Positions 1-5,406 of a stretch of DNA of 7,877 bases are shown one piece after another. The first letter of the stretch is position 1. Each line of letters opens with the position of its first letter. Made by a program: the position numbers and the translations under genes. Origin of the DNA: Gammaproteobacteria bacterium (lineage in GTDB: Bacteria; Pseudomonadota; Gammaproteobacteria; Pseudomonadales; Halomonadaceae); NCBI GenBank assembly GCA_023485185.1, contig JAMCZP010000312.1, forward strand, positions 1 through 7,877. Reading direction: 5' to 3'. Under the pieces are notes generated by a model that searched no databases, was not told the DNA's origin, and saw only the letters and a list, made by a program, of their open reading frames with translations.

Positions 1-25
1 AATCAGTTCTTAGAAGGTGAGAATT

Positions 26-523
26 ATGAATATAGGTGAAGCGGCCAAAATGTCCGGCGTCTCAGCGAAGATGATTCGCCACTACGAAAAGATTGGCTTG
101 ATCATGAAAGCAAATCGCTCTGACGCAGGCTATCGCAACTACAGCTCGTCAGACGTGCATAGCCTTTACTTTATCCGTCGCGCGCGCGACCTGGGGTTTT
201 CTGTTGAACAAATCTCGGAATTACTGGCTTTGTGGCACAACGGTGAACGTGCGAGCTCCGATGTCAAGACGATGGCGCTCGCCCATGTCGCCTTACTGAA
301 GACGAAGATCGCCGAGCTACAAGCGATGACGCAAACGCTTGAGCATCTGGCCAACCACTGTCATGGCAATGACCGCCCCGATTGCCCGATTATTGAAAAT
401 CTGGCTGAGCCGACTGCCGATGAGGCAGAACAGCGTTCACAGGCTACACATAGGAAGCCTCGGTTTGGGGTTGACACGCCCGCCTCATCACGCCATCGCA
501 CCGCCAGGGTTACTAATTCTTGA
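26..523 (+). CDS. cueR: CueR-type copper-responsive MerR-family transcriptional regulator
   Basis: This is a MerR-family activator that senses Cu(I)/Ag(I) and switches on copper-efflux promoters by untwisting a long-spacer promoter. The N-terminal winged helix-turn-helix (about residues 1-70) carries the family pattern IRHYEKIGL then GYRNYS. A long dimerisation helix follows (about 75-110), then the metal loop with C112 and C120 in the HC...DCPIIENL context. Those two cysteines and S77 sit at the same positions as in E. coli CueR, where they mark a monovalent-metal sensor. ATG 26 is preferred over an in-frame GTG at 17 because AAGGTGAG (15-21) lies just upstream as ribosome-binding site and CueR proteins begin MNI. 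At 165 residues it is longer than the usual 130-140, with an unusual basic/Ser/Thr-rich tail after residue 126. The likely target is the promoter at 673-704. Identification is firm; the tail is unexplained. Confidence 0.93.
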   Translation: MNIGEAAKMSGVSAKMIRHYEKIGLIMKANRSDAGYRNYSSSDVHSLYFIRRARDLGFSVEQISELLALWHNGERASSDVKTMALAHVALLKTKIAELQAMTQTLEHLANHCHGNDRPDCPIIENLAEPTADEAEQRSQATHRKPRFGVDTPASSRHRTARVTNS

Positions 524-672
524 GCTGAGACGATCGCGTGCAAGCTTTTTCAGCATCGTTCTAACCAAGTCAACGTCAGCGTTATTCAATAATCGTCCCT
601 TATCGGATTCTTGCGAAGGATAGGTAAGAATTTCGATACTGAAGTCGAAGTAAAAAATTCGCTGAAAAGCAT

Positions 673-704
673 TTGACCTTACCACGCTGTCAAACCCCAC
701 ATTA
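673..704 (+). promoter_or_regulatory. Candidate CueR-type promoter/operator of the copper chaperone gene
   Basis: TTGACC at 673-678 resembles a -35 box. TTGAC (673-677) and GTCAA (689-693) form a dyad with an 11-base centre, placed as in CueR/MerR operators that lie between -35 and -10. With the 19-base spacer typical of CueR promoters the -10 would be CACATT (698-703), a weak match; ACATTA (699-704) is an alternative. It sits about 50 bases before the CopZ-like gene and downstream of cueR. The rest of the 524-750 gap shows only a direct repeat of CGTTAA (725-730 and 733-738). The operator reading is inference from dyad, spacing and context. Confidence 0.5.
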
Positions 705-750
705 GCTGGGGCCAGTAACCAACTCGTTAACCCGTTAATAGGAGATCAAG

Positions 751-945
751 ATGCTTCAATTCTACATTCCAAACATGACCTGTGGCGGCTGCGCCAACTC
801 AGTCACCAAAGCACTGCTGAGCGTCGATCCTGAAGCCCGCATCGAAACCGACCCGCCCGAACGCAAAGTTCAGGTTGATAGCACCTTGGACGAAAGTGCT
901 TTCCTCGAAGCACTTAGTGAGGCCGGGTACCCCGATAAGCAATGA
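751..945 (+). CDS. copZ: CopZ-like copper chaperone (single heavy-metal-associated domain)
   Basis: This is a 64-residue single HMA-domain protein, expected to carry Cu(I) in the cytoplasm and pass it to an exporting P-type ATPase. The metal-binding motif MTCGGC occupies residues 9-14, with C11 and C14 as ligands. The rest fits the small ferredoxin-like HMA fold: a short first strand, a helix (ANSVTKALLSVD), a strand (KVQVDS) and a second helix ending in EAGY. ATG 751 has TAGGAG at 739-744 as ribosome-binding site. Length and motif match stand-alone CopZ proteins. It lies downstream of cueR behind a candidate CueR promoter, so copper induction is likely. No copper ATPase gene is in view, although one could end just left of the window. 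It could instead be called a generic heavy-metal-associated protein, but the cueR context supports copper. Confidence 0.9.
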   Translation: MLQFYIPNMTCGGCANSVTKALLSVDPEARIETDPPERKVQVDSTLDESAFLEALSEAGYPDKQ

Positions 946-959
946 CATAAAGGTTATGT
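945..959. repeat. Short perfect inverted repeat between copZ and the EamA gene
   Basis: ACATAA (945-950) and TTATGT (954-959) form a perfect 6-base dyad around AGG, starting at the last base of the copZ stop codon. No T-tract follows, so it is not a terminator. It could be an operator for the EamA gene or a weak mRNA hairpin between two co-transcribed genes. Confidence 0.4.
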
Positions 960-992
960 GACATGCTTTGGAGCTCACGTGGAGGTATTTAG

Positions 993-1889
993 ATGATGCT
1001 TCCGCGCCCCCAGGCCCTGCTGCTTTTCATGATCTTGGTCTGGGGCATTAGTTGGCCAGTGATCAAAATTGGCGTGTCAGTCATCCCTCCCCTATGGTTT
1101 GGCGTCTTGCGTTATGCGATCGCCAGTGCCTGTTTGTTCGCCTTCGTAGCGATGCAAGGCAAGCTTCGATTACCCGCTCACAGGGACTGGCGCCTGGTTA
1201 TCACTTTGGCCACATTACAGTTGGCGGTTTTTGCCGCACTAACGGGAATCGCATTGACGATATTGCCTCCAGGGCGCGCCTCAGTGCTGGCGTATACAAC
1301 TCCCCTCTGGGTCGCGCCCTTAAGCGCCTGGTTTCTCGGCGAGCATATGACGCGGCGACGGCTTGGGGGAATAGTGATGGGATTAGCCGGAATAGCCATG
1401 ATCATCGCGCCCTCTATTCAGCTACAAATCCAGCAAGATATGGCTGCCTACGCCATGTTGCTCGCCGCTGCGGCAAGCTGGGCGGTGGCCATTGTCCATG
1501 TCAGACGTCACCCGTTTGTCGGTACGCCGCTGGAATTGGCACCCTGGCAGATGGCATTAGCTGCCGTCATTCTAGCTCCAGTAGCCGTGCATTATGAGGG
1601 CGCAGCCGCGTTACGCATTGATGCCGCCTCTGGTGCTGCTCTGCTCTACGTCAGCTTGTTCGCCACCGCCTTTGCGTACTGGGCGGTTGTCGAGGTCGGA
1701 CGTCACTTCGAGGCAGGTACCCTTTCGATTTCACTCATGGGCGTTCCAGCTATCGGGCTACTGATTTCCTCGCTTGTTTTCAATGAAACCATCACGCCTT
1801 TGCTGCTAGGGGGACTGGTATCGATAGCTATCGCCATCTGGCTTGAGGTGAAGTTCCGCTCTCCTTCAGATGACACACAGACGAAATAA
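993..1889 (+). CDS. EamA/DMT-superfamily inner-membrane transporter
   Basis: This 298-residue protein is highly hydrophobic and fits the drug/metabolite transporter superfamily with two EamA repeats, roughly residues 8-140 and 150-288. About ten membrane segments can be read. The first contains the family-typical VWGISWPVIKIG near residues 16-27, followed by LRYAIASACLF. The end of repeat one has LAYTTPLWVAPLSAWFLGE (residues 99-117) and the end of repeat two has the matching VPAIGLLISSLVFNE (251-265), both diagnostic of EamA proteins. The short polar C-terminus should be cytoplasmic. GGAGGT (981-986) precedes tandem ATGs at 993 and 996, and either could be used. It lies 47 bases after copZ in the same direction, so co-transcription is possible. 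EamA proteins export amino acids, metabolites or drugs; the substrate cannot be read from sequence, and a copper role would be guesswork. Confidence 0.88.
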   Translation: MMLPRPQALLLFMILVWGISWPVIKIGVSVIPPLWFGVLRYAIASACLFAFVAMQGKLRLPAHRDWRLVITLATLQLAVFAALTGIALTILPPGRASVLAYTTPLWVAPLSAWFLGEHMTRRRLGGIVMGLAGIAMIIAPSIQLQIQQDMAAYAMLLAAAASWAVAIVHVRRHPFVGTPLELAPWQMALAAVILAPVAVHYEGAAALRIDAASGAALLYVSLFATAFAYWAVVEVGRHFEAGTLSISLMGVPAIGLLISSLVFNETITPLLLGGLVSIAIAIWLEVKFRSPSDDTQTK

Positions 1890-2139
1890 ACACACCTGTG
1901 TCCTTGAGCAAGGGGGCGTTCACTGAGCGTTTATCGTCAAGGCGTTGATATATCTTAAATGTAAGGCGGTAACGAGTGGCACCATAAATAGCGACGGGCC
2001 GTAAGGGCCGTAATCGTGCTTCTTTGATTCTAATGTGTTGCACTTATTTTGTTGTAAACGCTAAGCCCGAGATATTTAACCATTGCCAGCATTGGAGTGT
2101 TTGCTAAAGTAAAATCTGAGTGGCTAACTTCCAAAAAAT
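1890..2139. other. Intergenic region without a convincing gene, between the copper block and the recombination cassette
   Basis: No credible protein is visible on either strand. At the left end are two back-to-back small palindromes, ACACA-CC-TGTGT (1890-1901) and CCTTG-AG-CAAGG (1902-1913), neither followed by a T-tract. A 9-base unit GGGCCGTAA is repeated in tandem at 1996-2004 and 2005-2013. The right half is AT-richer, and a promoter for the following gene is expected here, but no clear -35/-10 pair stands out. This is the likely junction between cargo and mobile-element backbone (inference). Confidence 0.5.
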
Positions 2140-2199
2140 CATAGACCTATATCACTCCTATGAATCCATCCCACGAATTGCTTCGTGATGCATAGGAGT
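2140..2199 (+). promoter_or_regulatory. Structured 5' leader that can sequester the ribosome-binding site
   Basis: ACTCCTATG (2154-2162) is perfectly complementary to CATAGGAGT (2191-2199), and the right arm contains the AGGAG ribosome-binding site for the gene at 2207. Inside it is a second stem, CACGAA (2172-2177) with TTCGTG (2182-2187) around TTGC, possibly extended by CAT (2167-2169) with ATG (2188-2190). Upstream, CATAG (2140-2144) can compete for CTATG (2158-2162), giving an alternative fold that frees the binding site. The pairing is directly visible; a role in translation control is inference. It does not match a riboswitch class I recognise. Confidence 0.55.
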
Positions 2200-2206
2200 A
2201 TTGCCA

Positions 2207-2545
2207 ATGCCCCCAGCTTGTCAGCGCTGTGCCGCTATCCACTTGGTTAATCTTGATACCGCCCAACGCATTGGTGTTGTCAGCGGTTGCCTAGTAGGCG
2301 GTACGATAGGTGCCATACGCTCTACCGCTGCTACCCAAACGCTTTCACTAGCAATGGCGCGTTTTCCACTCGCTAAACTCCTTGCCACCATAATCGGTGC
2401 GGTTGCCGGTGGGAAGTCAGGCGTCCGGGTAACGTCGTCTTTATTTGCCCAGTGGCTACCACCCGGCGCCGGTACCCCCTGGCTGTGCCTTGCCTGTGGG
2501 CACATCTTTCGACAGTCCTATCCCCCTTTGGCCGTCGCTCACTGA
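2207..2545 (+). CDS. Small unknown protein with two CxxC pairs flanking a glycine-rich hydrophobic core
   Basis: I do not recognise a named family for this 112-residue protein. It has CQRC at residues 5-8 and CLAC at 94-97, a pairing that could make one zinc-ribbon knuckle from both ends of the chain. Between them are two glycine-rich hydrophobic stretches (about residues 22-37, with VVSGCLVGGTIGAI, and 56-72, with LLATIIGAVAGG) that resemble glycine-zipper membrane-hairpin segments. ATG 2207 is chosen over an in-frame TTG at 2201 because the AGGAG at 2194-2198 is 8 bases from the ATG but only 2 from the TTG. It opens the recombination cassette, lies behind a hairpin that can hide its ribosome-binding site, and is followed by an intrinsic terminator. 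It may be a membrane-associated zinc-binding protein, but function is unknown. Confidence 0.65.
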   Translation: MPPACQRCAAIHLVNLDTAQRIGVVSGCLVGGTIGAIRSTAATQTLSLAMARFPLAKLLATIIGAVAGGKSGVRVTSSLFAQWLPPGAGTPWLCLACGHIFRQSYPPLAVAH

Positions 2546-2586
2546 GTCGCGCCTGTTTGGTTTTGTCTTTTACTTACTCACCCCAT

Positions 2587-2614
2587 AGCGCTGGCTTTTG
2601 TCAGCGCTTTTTTT
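2587..2614 (+). terminator. Intrinsic terminator directly before the DUF932 ribosome-binding site
   Basis: AGCGCTG (2587-2593) pairs with CAGCGCT (2602-2608) around an 8-base loop, followed by T's through 2614. It lies 41 bases after the stop of the CxxC protein gene. The GGAG of the DUF932 gene begins only 6 bases after the last T, so no promoter fits between them. Confidence 0.85.
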
Positions 2615-2632
2615 ATGTCTGGAGAATTACCC

Positions 2633-3601
2633 ATGGCTCATCTCGTTGAACAAATGGCCTACGTCGGCGCTCCCCCTTGGCACGGCCTGGGGCAACAGCT
2701 ATCACGTCAACAACCGTTAGAAGTCTGGCAGCAACAGGCCGGAATGAACTGGCACATTGAGGAAGCCCCGGTGCGCTTTATTGCCGAGGGTGCCAGCCAC
2801 TTGGGTAGCATCCACTCTTTCCCTGAACAAAAAGTGCTCTACCGCTCGGATACCAAGGCGCCGCTATCGGTCGTGTCGCAGCGCTATAAGGTGGTTCAGC
2901 CCGAGGAGATACTGGAGTTTTACCGCGACTTAACGGAATACGCCGGGTATGAACTGGAAACAGCGGGTGTGCTGAAAGGTGGTCGCAAGTTCTGGGCCTT
3001 GGCGCGTAGCGGCTTAAGCACCTCGCTGAAAGGCCAGGATGAGGTCAATGATTACCTGCTGTTGGCAACTTCCTGTGATGGCACACTGGCCACCATGGCG
3101 ACACCCACCACGGTGCGCGTGGTATGTAACAACACGCTGCAGATTGCCGTTGATGGGACATCGCAGGCGGTTAAGGTGCCCCACCGGTCAGAGTTCGATC
3201 CTCGTGCAGTAAAAAGCCAGCTGGGTATTTCCGTCTCTCAGTGGAACGACTTCATGTACCGCATGAAGGCCTTAGCGGAACGTAAGATCGACCACCGCGA
3301 GGCTCAGCAGTATTTTCAGTCCGTCCTCTGCGGTATCGATAAACCGATAGACGACCCTTCCAAACTGCCTAACTACCGGGCACTTAACAAGGTACAGAAG
3401 CTCTACCACGGCGAAGGCCGCGGTTCGCACCTCGACACGGCCAAAGATACTGCGTGGGGCTTGCTCAATGCGGTCACCGAATACGTGGATCACGACAAGC
3501 GGGCGCGCAGTAACGATACCCGGCTCGATTCAGCGTGGTTTGGTCAGGGGGCTCAGTTGAAGCAGGAGGCATTGCAAACGGCTCTTGCCCTGGTGAGCTG
3601 A
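2633..3601 (+). CDS. DUF932 family phage/plasmid-like protein
   Basis: This 322-residue protein belongs to the DUF932 (TIGR03299-like) group of phage- and plasmid-borne proteins. Visible hallmarks are PWHGLG at residues 15-20, the central RVVCNNTLQIA segment (about 163-173), and the late stretch with DTAWGLLNAVTEYVDHD. Length is normal for the family. ATG 2633 is preferred over the in-frame ATG at 2615 because GGAG (2621-2624) lies 8 bases before it and the upstream ATG follows directly on the terminator T-tract. The biochemical role of DUF932 is not established as far as I know; it recurs beside annealing proteins and exonucleases on mobile elements, as here. It is probably cytoplasmic, with no signal peptide or membrane segment. 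A tiny hydrophobic ORF starts 1 base after its stop codon. Confidence 0.9.
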   Translation: MAHLVEQMAYVGAPPWHGLGQQLSRQQPLEVWQQQAGMNWHIEEAPVRFIAEGASHLGSIHSFPEQKVLYRSDTKAPLSVVSQRYKVVQPEEILEFYRDLTEYAGYELETAGVLKGGRKFWALARSGLSTSLKGQDEVNDYLLLATSCDGTLATMATPTTVRVVCNNTLQIAVDGTSQAVKVPHRSEFDPRAVKSQLGISVSQWNDFMYRMKALAERKIDHREAQQYFQSVLCGIDKPIDDPSKLPNYRALNKVQKLYHGEGRGSHLDTAKDTAWGLLNAVTEYVDHDKRARSNDTRLDSAWFGQGAQLKQEALQTALALVS

Positions 3602-3602
3602 C

Positions 3603-3665
3603 ATGCTGTTCCTCATCATTCAACTGCTAATTTTCATAGTTTTTGTCTTACCCCTCATTGGATAG
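3603..3665 (+). CDS. Putative 20-residue hydrophobic membrane mini-protein
   Basis: An ATG begins one base after the DUF932 stop (TGA-C-ATG), an arrangement suited to translational coupling. The encoded 20 residues are almost entirely Leu, Ile, Phe and Val with one Gln, two lone Pro/Gly near the end and no charged side chain, enough for one membrane helix. A weak GGTGAG at 3592-3597 could serve as ribosome-binding site. The ORF ends 6 bases before the terminator hairpin at 3672. It could be a small membrane protein, a leader peptide acting on that terminator, or chance. Its composition and placement are the only evidence. Confidence 0.35.
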   Translation: MLFLIIQLLIFIVFVLPLIG

Positions 3666-3671
3666 CGCGAT

Positions 3672-3701
3672 AAGCCCAGCCCCTAACAGGCTGGGCTTTT
3701 T
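3672..3701 (+). terminator. Strong intrinsic terminator before the 56-residue gene
   Basis: AAGCCCAGCC (3672-3681) pairs perfectly with GGCTGGGCTT (3689-3698) around a 7-base loop, ending in a T-run to 3701. The next gene's GGAG starts about 10 bases later, so the hairpin sits inside any leader that reaches that gene. Confidence 0.9.
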
Positions 3702-3721
3702 GCTGTTACGTGGAGCACATC

Positions 3722-3892
3722 ATGGCCTCTCTTAACCCCGATTTAGATATCGCATTAACCCAACTGACGGAACGACTGCTTACCCAGGAACAAACCTATG
3801 CCGAGACCTACGTGATGGCAAAAGGACAGCTGTATCGCACCGAGCTGCATCTATACCCCGTCCCTCCCAGCGAGCTTCCCTCCGATTTTTAA
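3722..3892 (+). CDS. Small hypothetical protein (56 residues)
   Basis: I do not recognise this family. The protein is acidic to neutral and reads as one amphipathic helical stretch (about residues 8-36, with LTQLTERLLTQEQTYAETYV), followed by a short strand-like segment (QLYRTELHLYPV) and a Pro/Ser-rich tail. No metal motif, signal peptide or membrane segment is visible. ATG 3722 is preferred over an in-frame GTG at 3710 because GGAG (3712-3715) is 6 bases upstream of it. It lies 23 bases before the ERF gene in the same direction, so the two are probably co-transcribed. A role as accessory to the recombination functions is possible from position only. Confidence 0.6.
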   Translation: MASLNPDLDIALTQLTERLLTQEQTYAETYVMAKGQLYRTELHLYPVPPSELPSDF

Positions 3893-3915
3893 GCCTCTAT
3901 TGAAGGAGCCTTGTC

Positions 3916-4671
3916 ATGGCCACCAAAACAAATGTGGTAAATCACGATTCGTCTGCATCCTCTTTACAAGCCGTTCCTGCAGCACCCACCCCCCACCTTG
4001 CGGAAAGCACCGCCATCATCCAGGTGATTGAGCGTGCGGCGCTCAACCCGGACGTCGATATCGACAAAATGGAGCGCTTACTACAGATGCAGGAACGGGT
4101 CATGGATCGCCAGGCCATGATGGCCTATAGCGCGGCCATGGCAGCCATGCAGACCGAACTCCCCAGCATTGAGGAGCGCGGGCAAACCAACAACGGCTGC
4201 TACGCCACGCTGGAAGATATCGTCGATACCGTGCGTCCCATCATGCAGAAACACGGCTTTGCGGTGAGCTTTCGTATTCAGACCCAGGAACGCGGTATTC
4301 AAATCACCGGCGTATTGATGCATAAGGATGGTCACCGCGAAGAGACCAGCATGCTGCTCCCCGCCGATATCAGCGGTAACAAGAACGCGGTGCAGGCGTT
4401 TGGCTCTTCTACCAGCTATGGGAAGCGCTACGTACTCTGCGCCCTGCTCAACATCACCACACGCGGCCAGGATGACAATGGCAAGTCCAGTACTAAAGCG
4501 AGCTTCAAGCTAGTGACACCCTTTCAGGCGGGACAGATCCAGCGGCTAATTAGCCAATGCCCTGCTACCACGCAAGAGTGGTTCAGCGGCAAGTATGGGG
4601 CAGCCGTGCAAGTCCCTCAGGCCGATTTCGACAAGCTACGCGCCTCCCTTTCTAAACGAGCCGTTAAGTAA
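3916..4671 (+). CDS. ERF-family single-strand DNA annealing protein (phage-type recombinase)
   Basis: ERF-family proteins anneal complementary single strands during phage-style recombination, working with a 5'-3' exonuclease. This 251-residue protein has a disordered Ser/Ala/Pro-rich start (1-30), then the ERF core at about residues 55-185. Within it are YATLEDIVDTVRPIMQKHGF (97-115 region), a strand pair with ITGVLMHKDGHREET, and the diagnostic GSSTSYGKRYVLCALLNI (163-180). The C-terminal part (about 195-251) looks like a small helical appendix with FQAGQIQRLIS. AAGGAG (3903-3908) gives a ribosome-binding site 7 bases before ATG 3916. The next gene encodes a YqaJ-type exonuclease 32 bases downstream, the expected partner. 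Family assignment is firm; a RecT/Red-beta-type alternative is less likely because the ERF motifs are clear. Confidence 0.92.
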   Translation: MATKTNVVNHDSSASSLQAVPAAPTPHLAESTAIIQVIERAALNPDVDIDKMERLLQMQERVMDRQAMMAYSAAMAAMQTELPSIEERGQTNNGCYATLEDIVDTVRPIMQKHGFAVSFRIQTQERGIQITGVLMHKDGHREETSMLLPADISGNKNAVQAFGSSTSYGKRYVLCALLNITTRGQDDNGKSSTKASFKLVTPFQAGQIQRLISQCPATTQEWFSGKYGAAVQVPQADFDKLRASLSKRAVK

Positions 4672-4673
4672 TC

Positions 4674-4698
4674 GAGGTTCTAAACCTCTTGCAGGAGG
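4674..4698 (+). promoter_or_regulatory. Switchable hairpin at the YqaJ ribosome-binding site
   Basis: GAGGTT (4674-4679) and AACCTC (4683-4688) form a perfect 6-base stem around CTA between the ERF and YqaJ genes. CCTC (4685-4688) is equally complementary to GAGG (4695-4698), which is part of the AGGAGG ribosome-binding site (4693-4698). The left hairpin would therefore free the site and the alternative pairing would hide it. No T-tract is present, so this is not a terminator. The regulatory role is inference. Confidence 0.4.
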
Positions 4699-4703
4699 CT
4701 TCT

Positions 4704-5315
4704 ATGCAAGTACTGAACATGGAACAAGGCACGCCCGAATGGCTGGCGGCGCGCTTGGGGCGTGTCACCATGTCGGAGCTTAAGACGTTACTGGTCAACG
4801 GCAAAGGCCCTGGTGGATTTGGCACCGGGGCCTTTTCATATATGCATCAGTTGATTGGCGAGCGCATGACGGGCGAGTTGGCGGAACCGTTTCAGGGCAA
4901 TGTCCATACCCGGCGTGGTCACAAATTGGAAGGCGTTGCACGTAAGCTTTACGTCGATGCTACTGGCGAGCTAGCGCCACAGGAGGTGGGCATCATCCTC
5001 AACCACAACGTGGGCTATTCGCCCGACAGCCTAGTCGGTGCTAATGGCTTGCTGGAAATTAAAACCAAACTACCTAAGTTCCAGATCGAGTTATTGCTCA
5101 ATGGGGAGATTCCGTCAGAGCATGTTGCGCAATGCCAAGGCGGCTTATGGGTCAGCGAACGGGAGTGGATCGATTTCGTCAGCTACTGGCCGGGCATGCC
5201 GCTGTTCATCAAACGTGCCTACCGAGACGACATCATGATTAGCACTATTGCCGAGCGGGTCGAGTCGTTTCATGAAGAGATGGAGCGGCGTATCAGCCAA
5301 GTGATGGCCGCGTGA
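4704..5315 (+). CDS. YqaJ/lambda-exonuclease-family viral-type recombinase nuclease
   Basis: This is a 203-residue PD-(D/E)XK nuclease of the YqaJ family, expected to resect double-stranded DNA ends so that the ERF protein can load on single strands. The N-terminal GTPEWLAARLGRVTMSE (9-25) is the typical family opening. RGHKLE (71-76) supplies the glutamate on the first catalytic helix. SPDSLV (106-111) with D108 and LLEIKTKL (116-123) with E118 and K120 form the catalytic core. HVAQCQGGLWV (140-150) is the conserved helix after it. No catalytic residue appears lost and length is normal. ATG 4704 follows AGGAGG (4693-4698) by 5 bases, ruling out an in-frame TTG at 4689 that precedes the site. 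The ERF gene lies 32 bases upstream; the pair likely forms a Red-like system. Confidence 0.93.
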   Translation: MQVLNMEQGTPEWLAARLGRVTMSELKTLLVNGKGPGGFGTGAFSYMHQLIGERMTGELAEPFQGNVHTRRGHKLEGVARKLYVDATGELAPQEVGIILNHNVGYSPDSLVGANGLLEIKTKLPKFQIELLLNGEIPSEHVAQCQGGLWVSEREWIDFVSYWPGMPLFIKRAYRDDIMISTIAERVESFHEEMERRISQVMAA

Positions 5316-5359
5316 AATGCCCACTTAACCCCCACACCTATTCACCAATAACGACATAG

Positions 5360-5396
5360 ATACCGGGGCTACAACTCCGGTATTTTTTTATTTTTT
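5360..5396 (+). terminator. Intrinsic terminator with a double T-tract abutting the RadC ribosome-binding site
   Basis: ATACCGG (5360-5366) pairs with CCGGTAT (5377-5383), followed by seven T's, one A and six more T's up to 5396. The GGAGGT ribosome-binding site of the RadC-like gene begins at the very next base, 5397. It lies 44 bases after the YqaJ stop and can end the annealase/exonuclease transcript. Confidence 0.88.
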
Positions 5397-5406
5397 GGAG
5401 GTCACC

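Noticed and set aside
1..25. Tail of an upstream copper ATPase gene before cueR
   Set aside because: Only a few codons are visible and two frames have stops (11-13, 18-20); nothing identifies the gene.
488..700. Minus-strand open frame of 70 codons opposite the cueR-copZ gap
   Set aside because: It starts at a GTG without a clear ribosome-binding site, overlaps the candidate CueR promoter and the cueR 3' end, and matches no family I recognise.
1916..1946. Three GCGTT copies (1916, 1927, 1942) as possible iterons
   Set aside because: The unit is only five bases, spacing is irregular (11 and 15) and no replication gene is near.
1828..2043. Minus-strand open frame overlapping the EamA 3' end
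   Set aside because: It overlaps a well-supported gene, has no recognisable domain and lies mostly in sequence that looks non-coding.
2101..2153. Possible promoter pairs such as TTGCTA with TAACTT, or a TATATC -10 at 2148
   Set aside because: Matches are weak, spacing is imperfect, and a start from the latter would cut off part of the leader stem.
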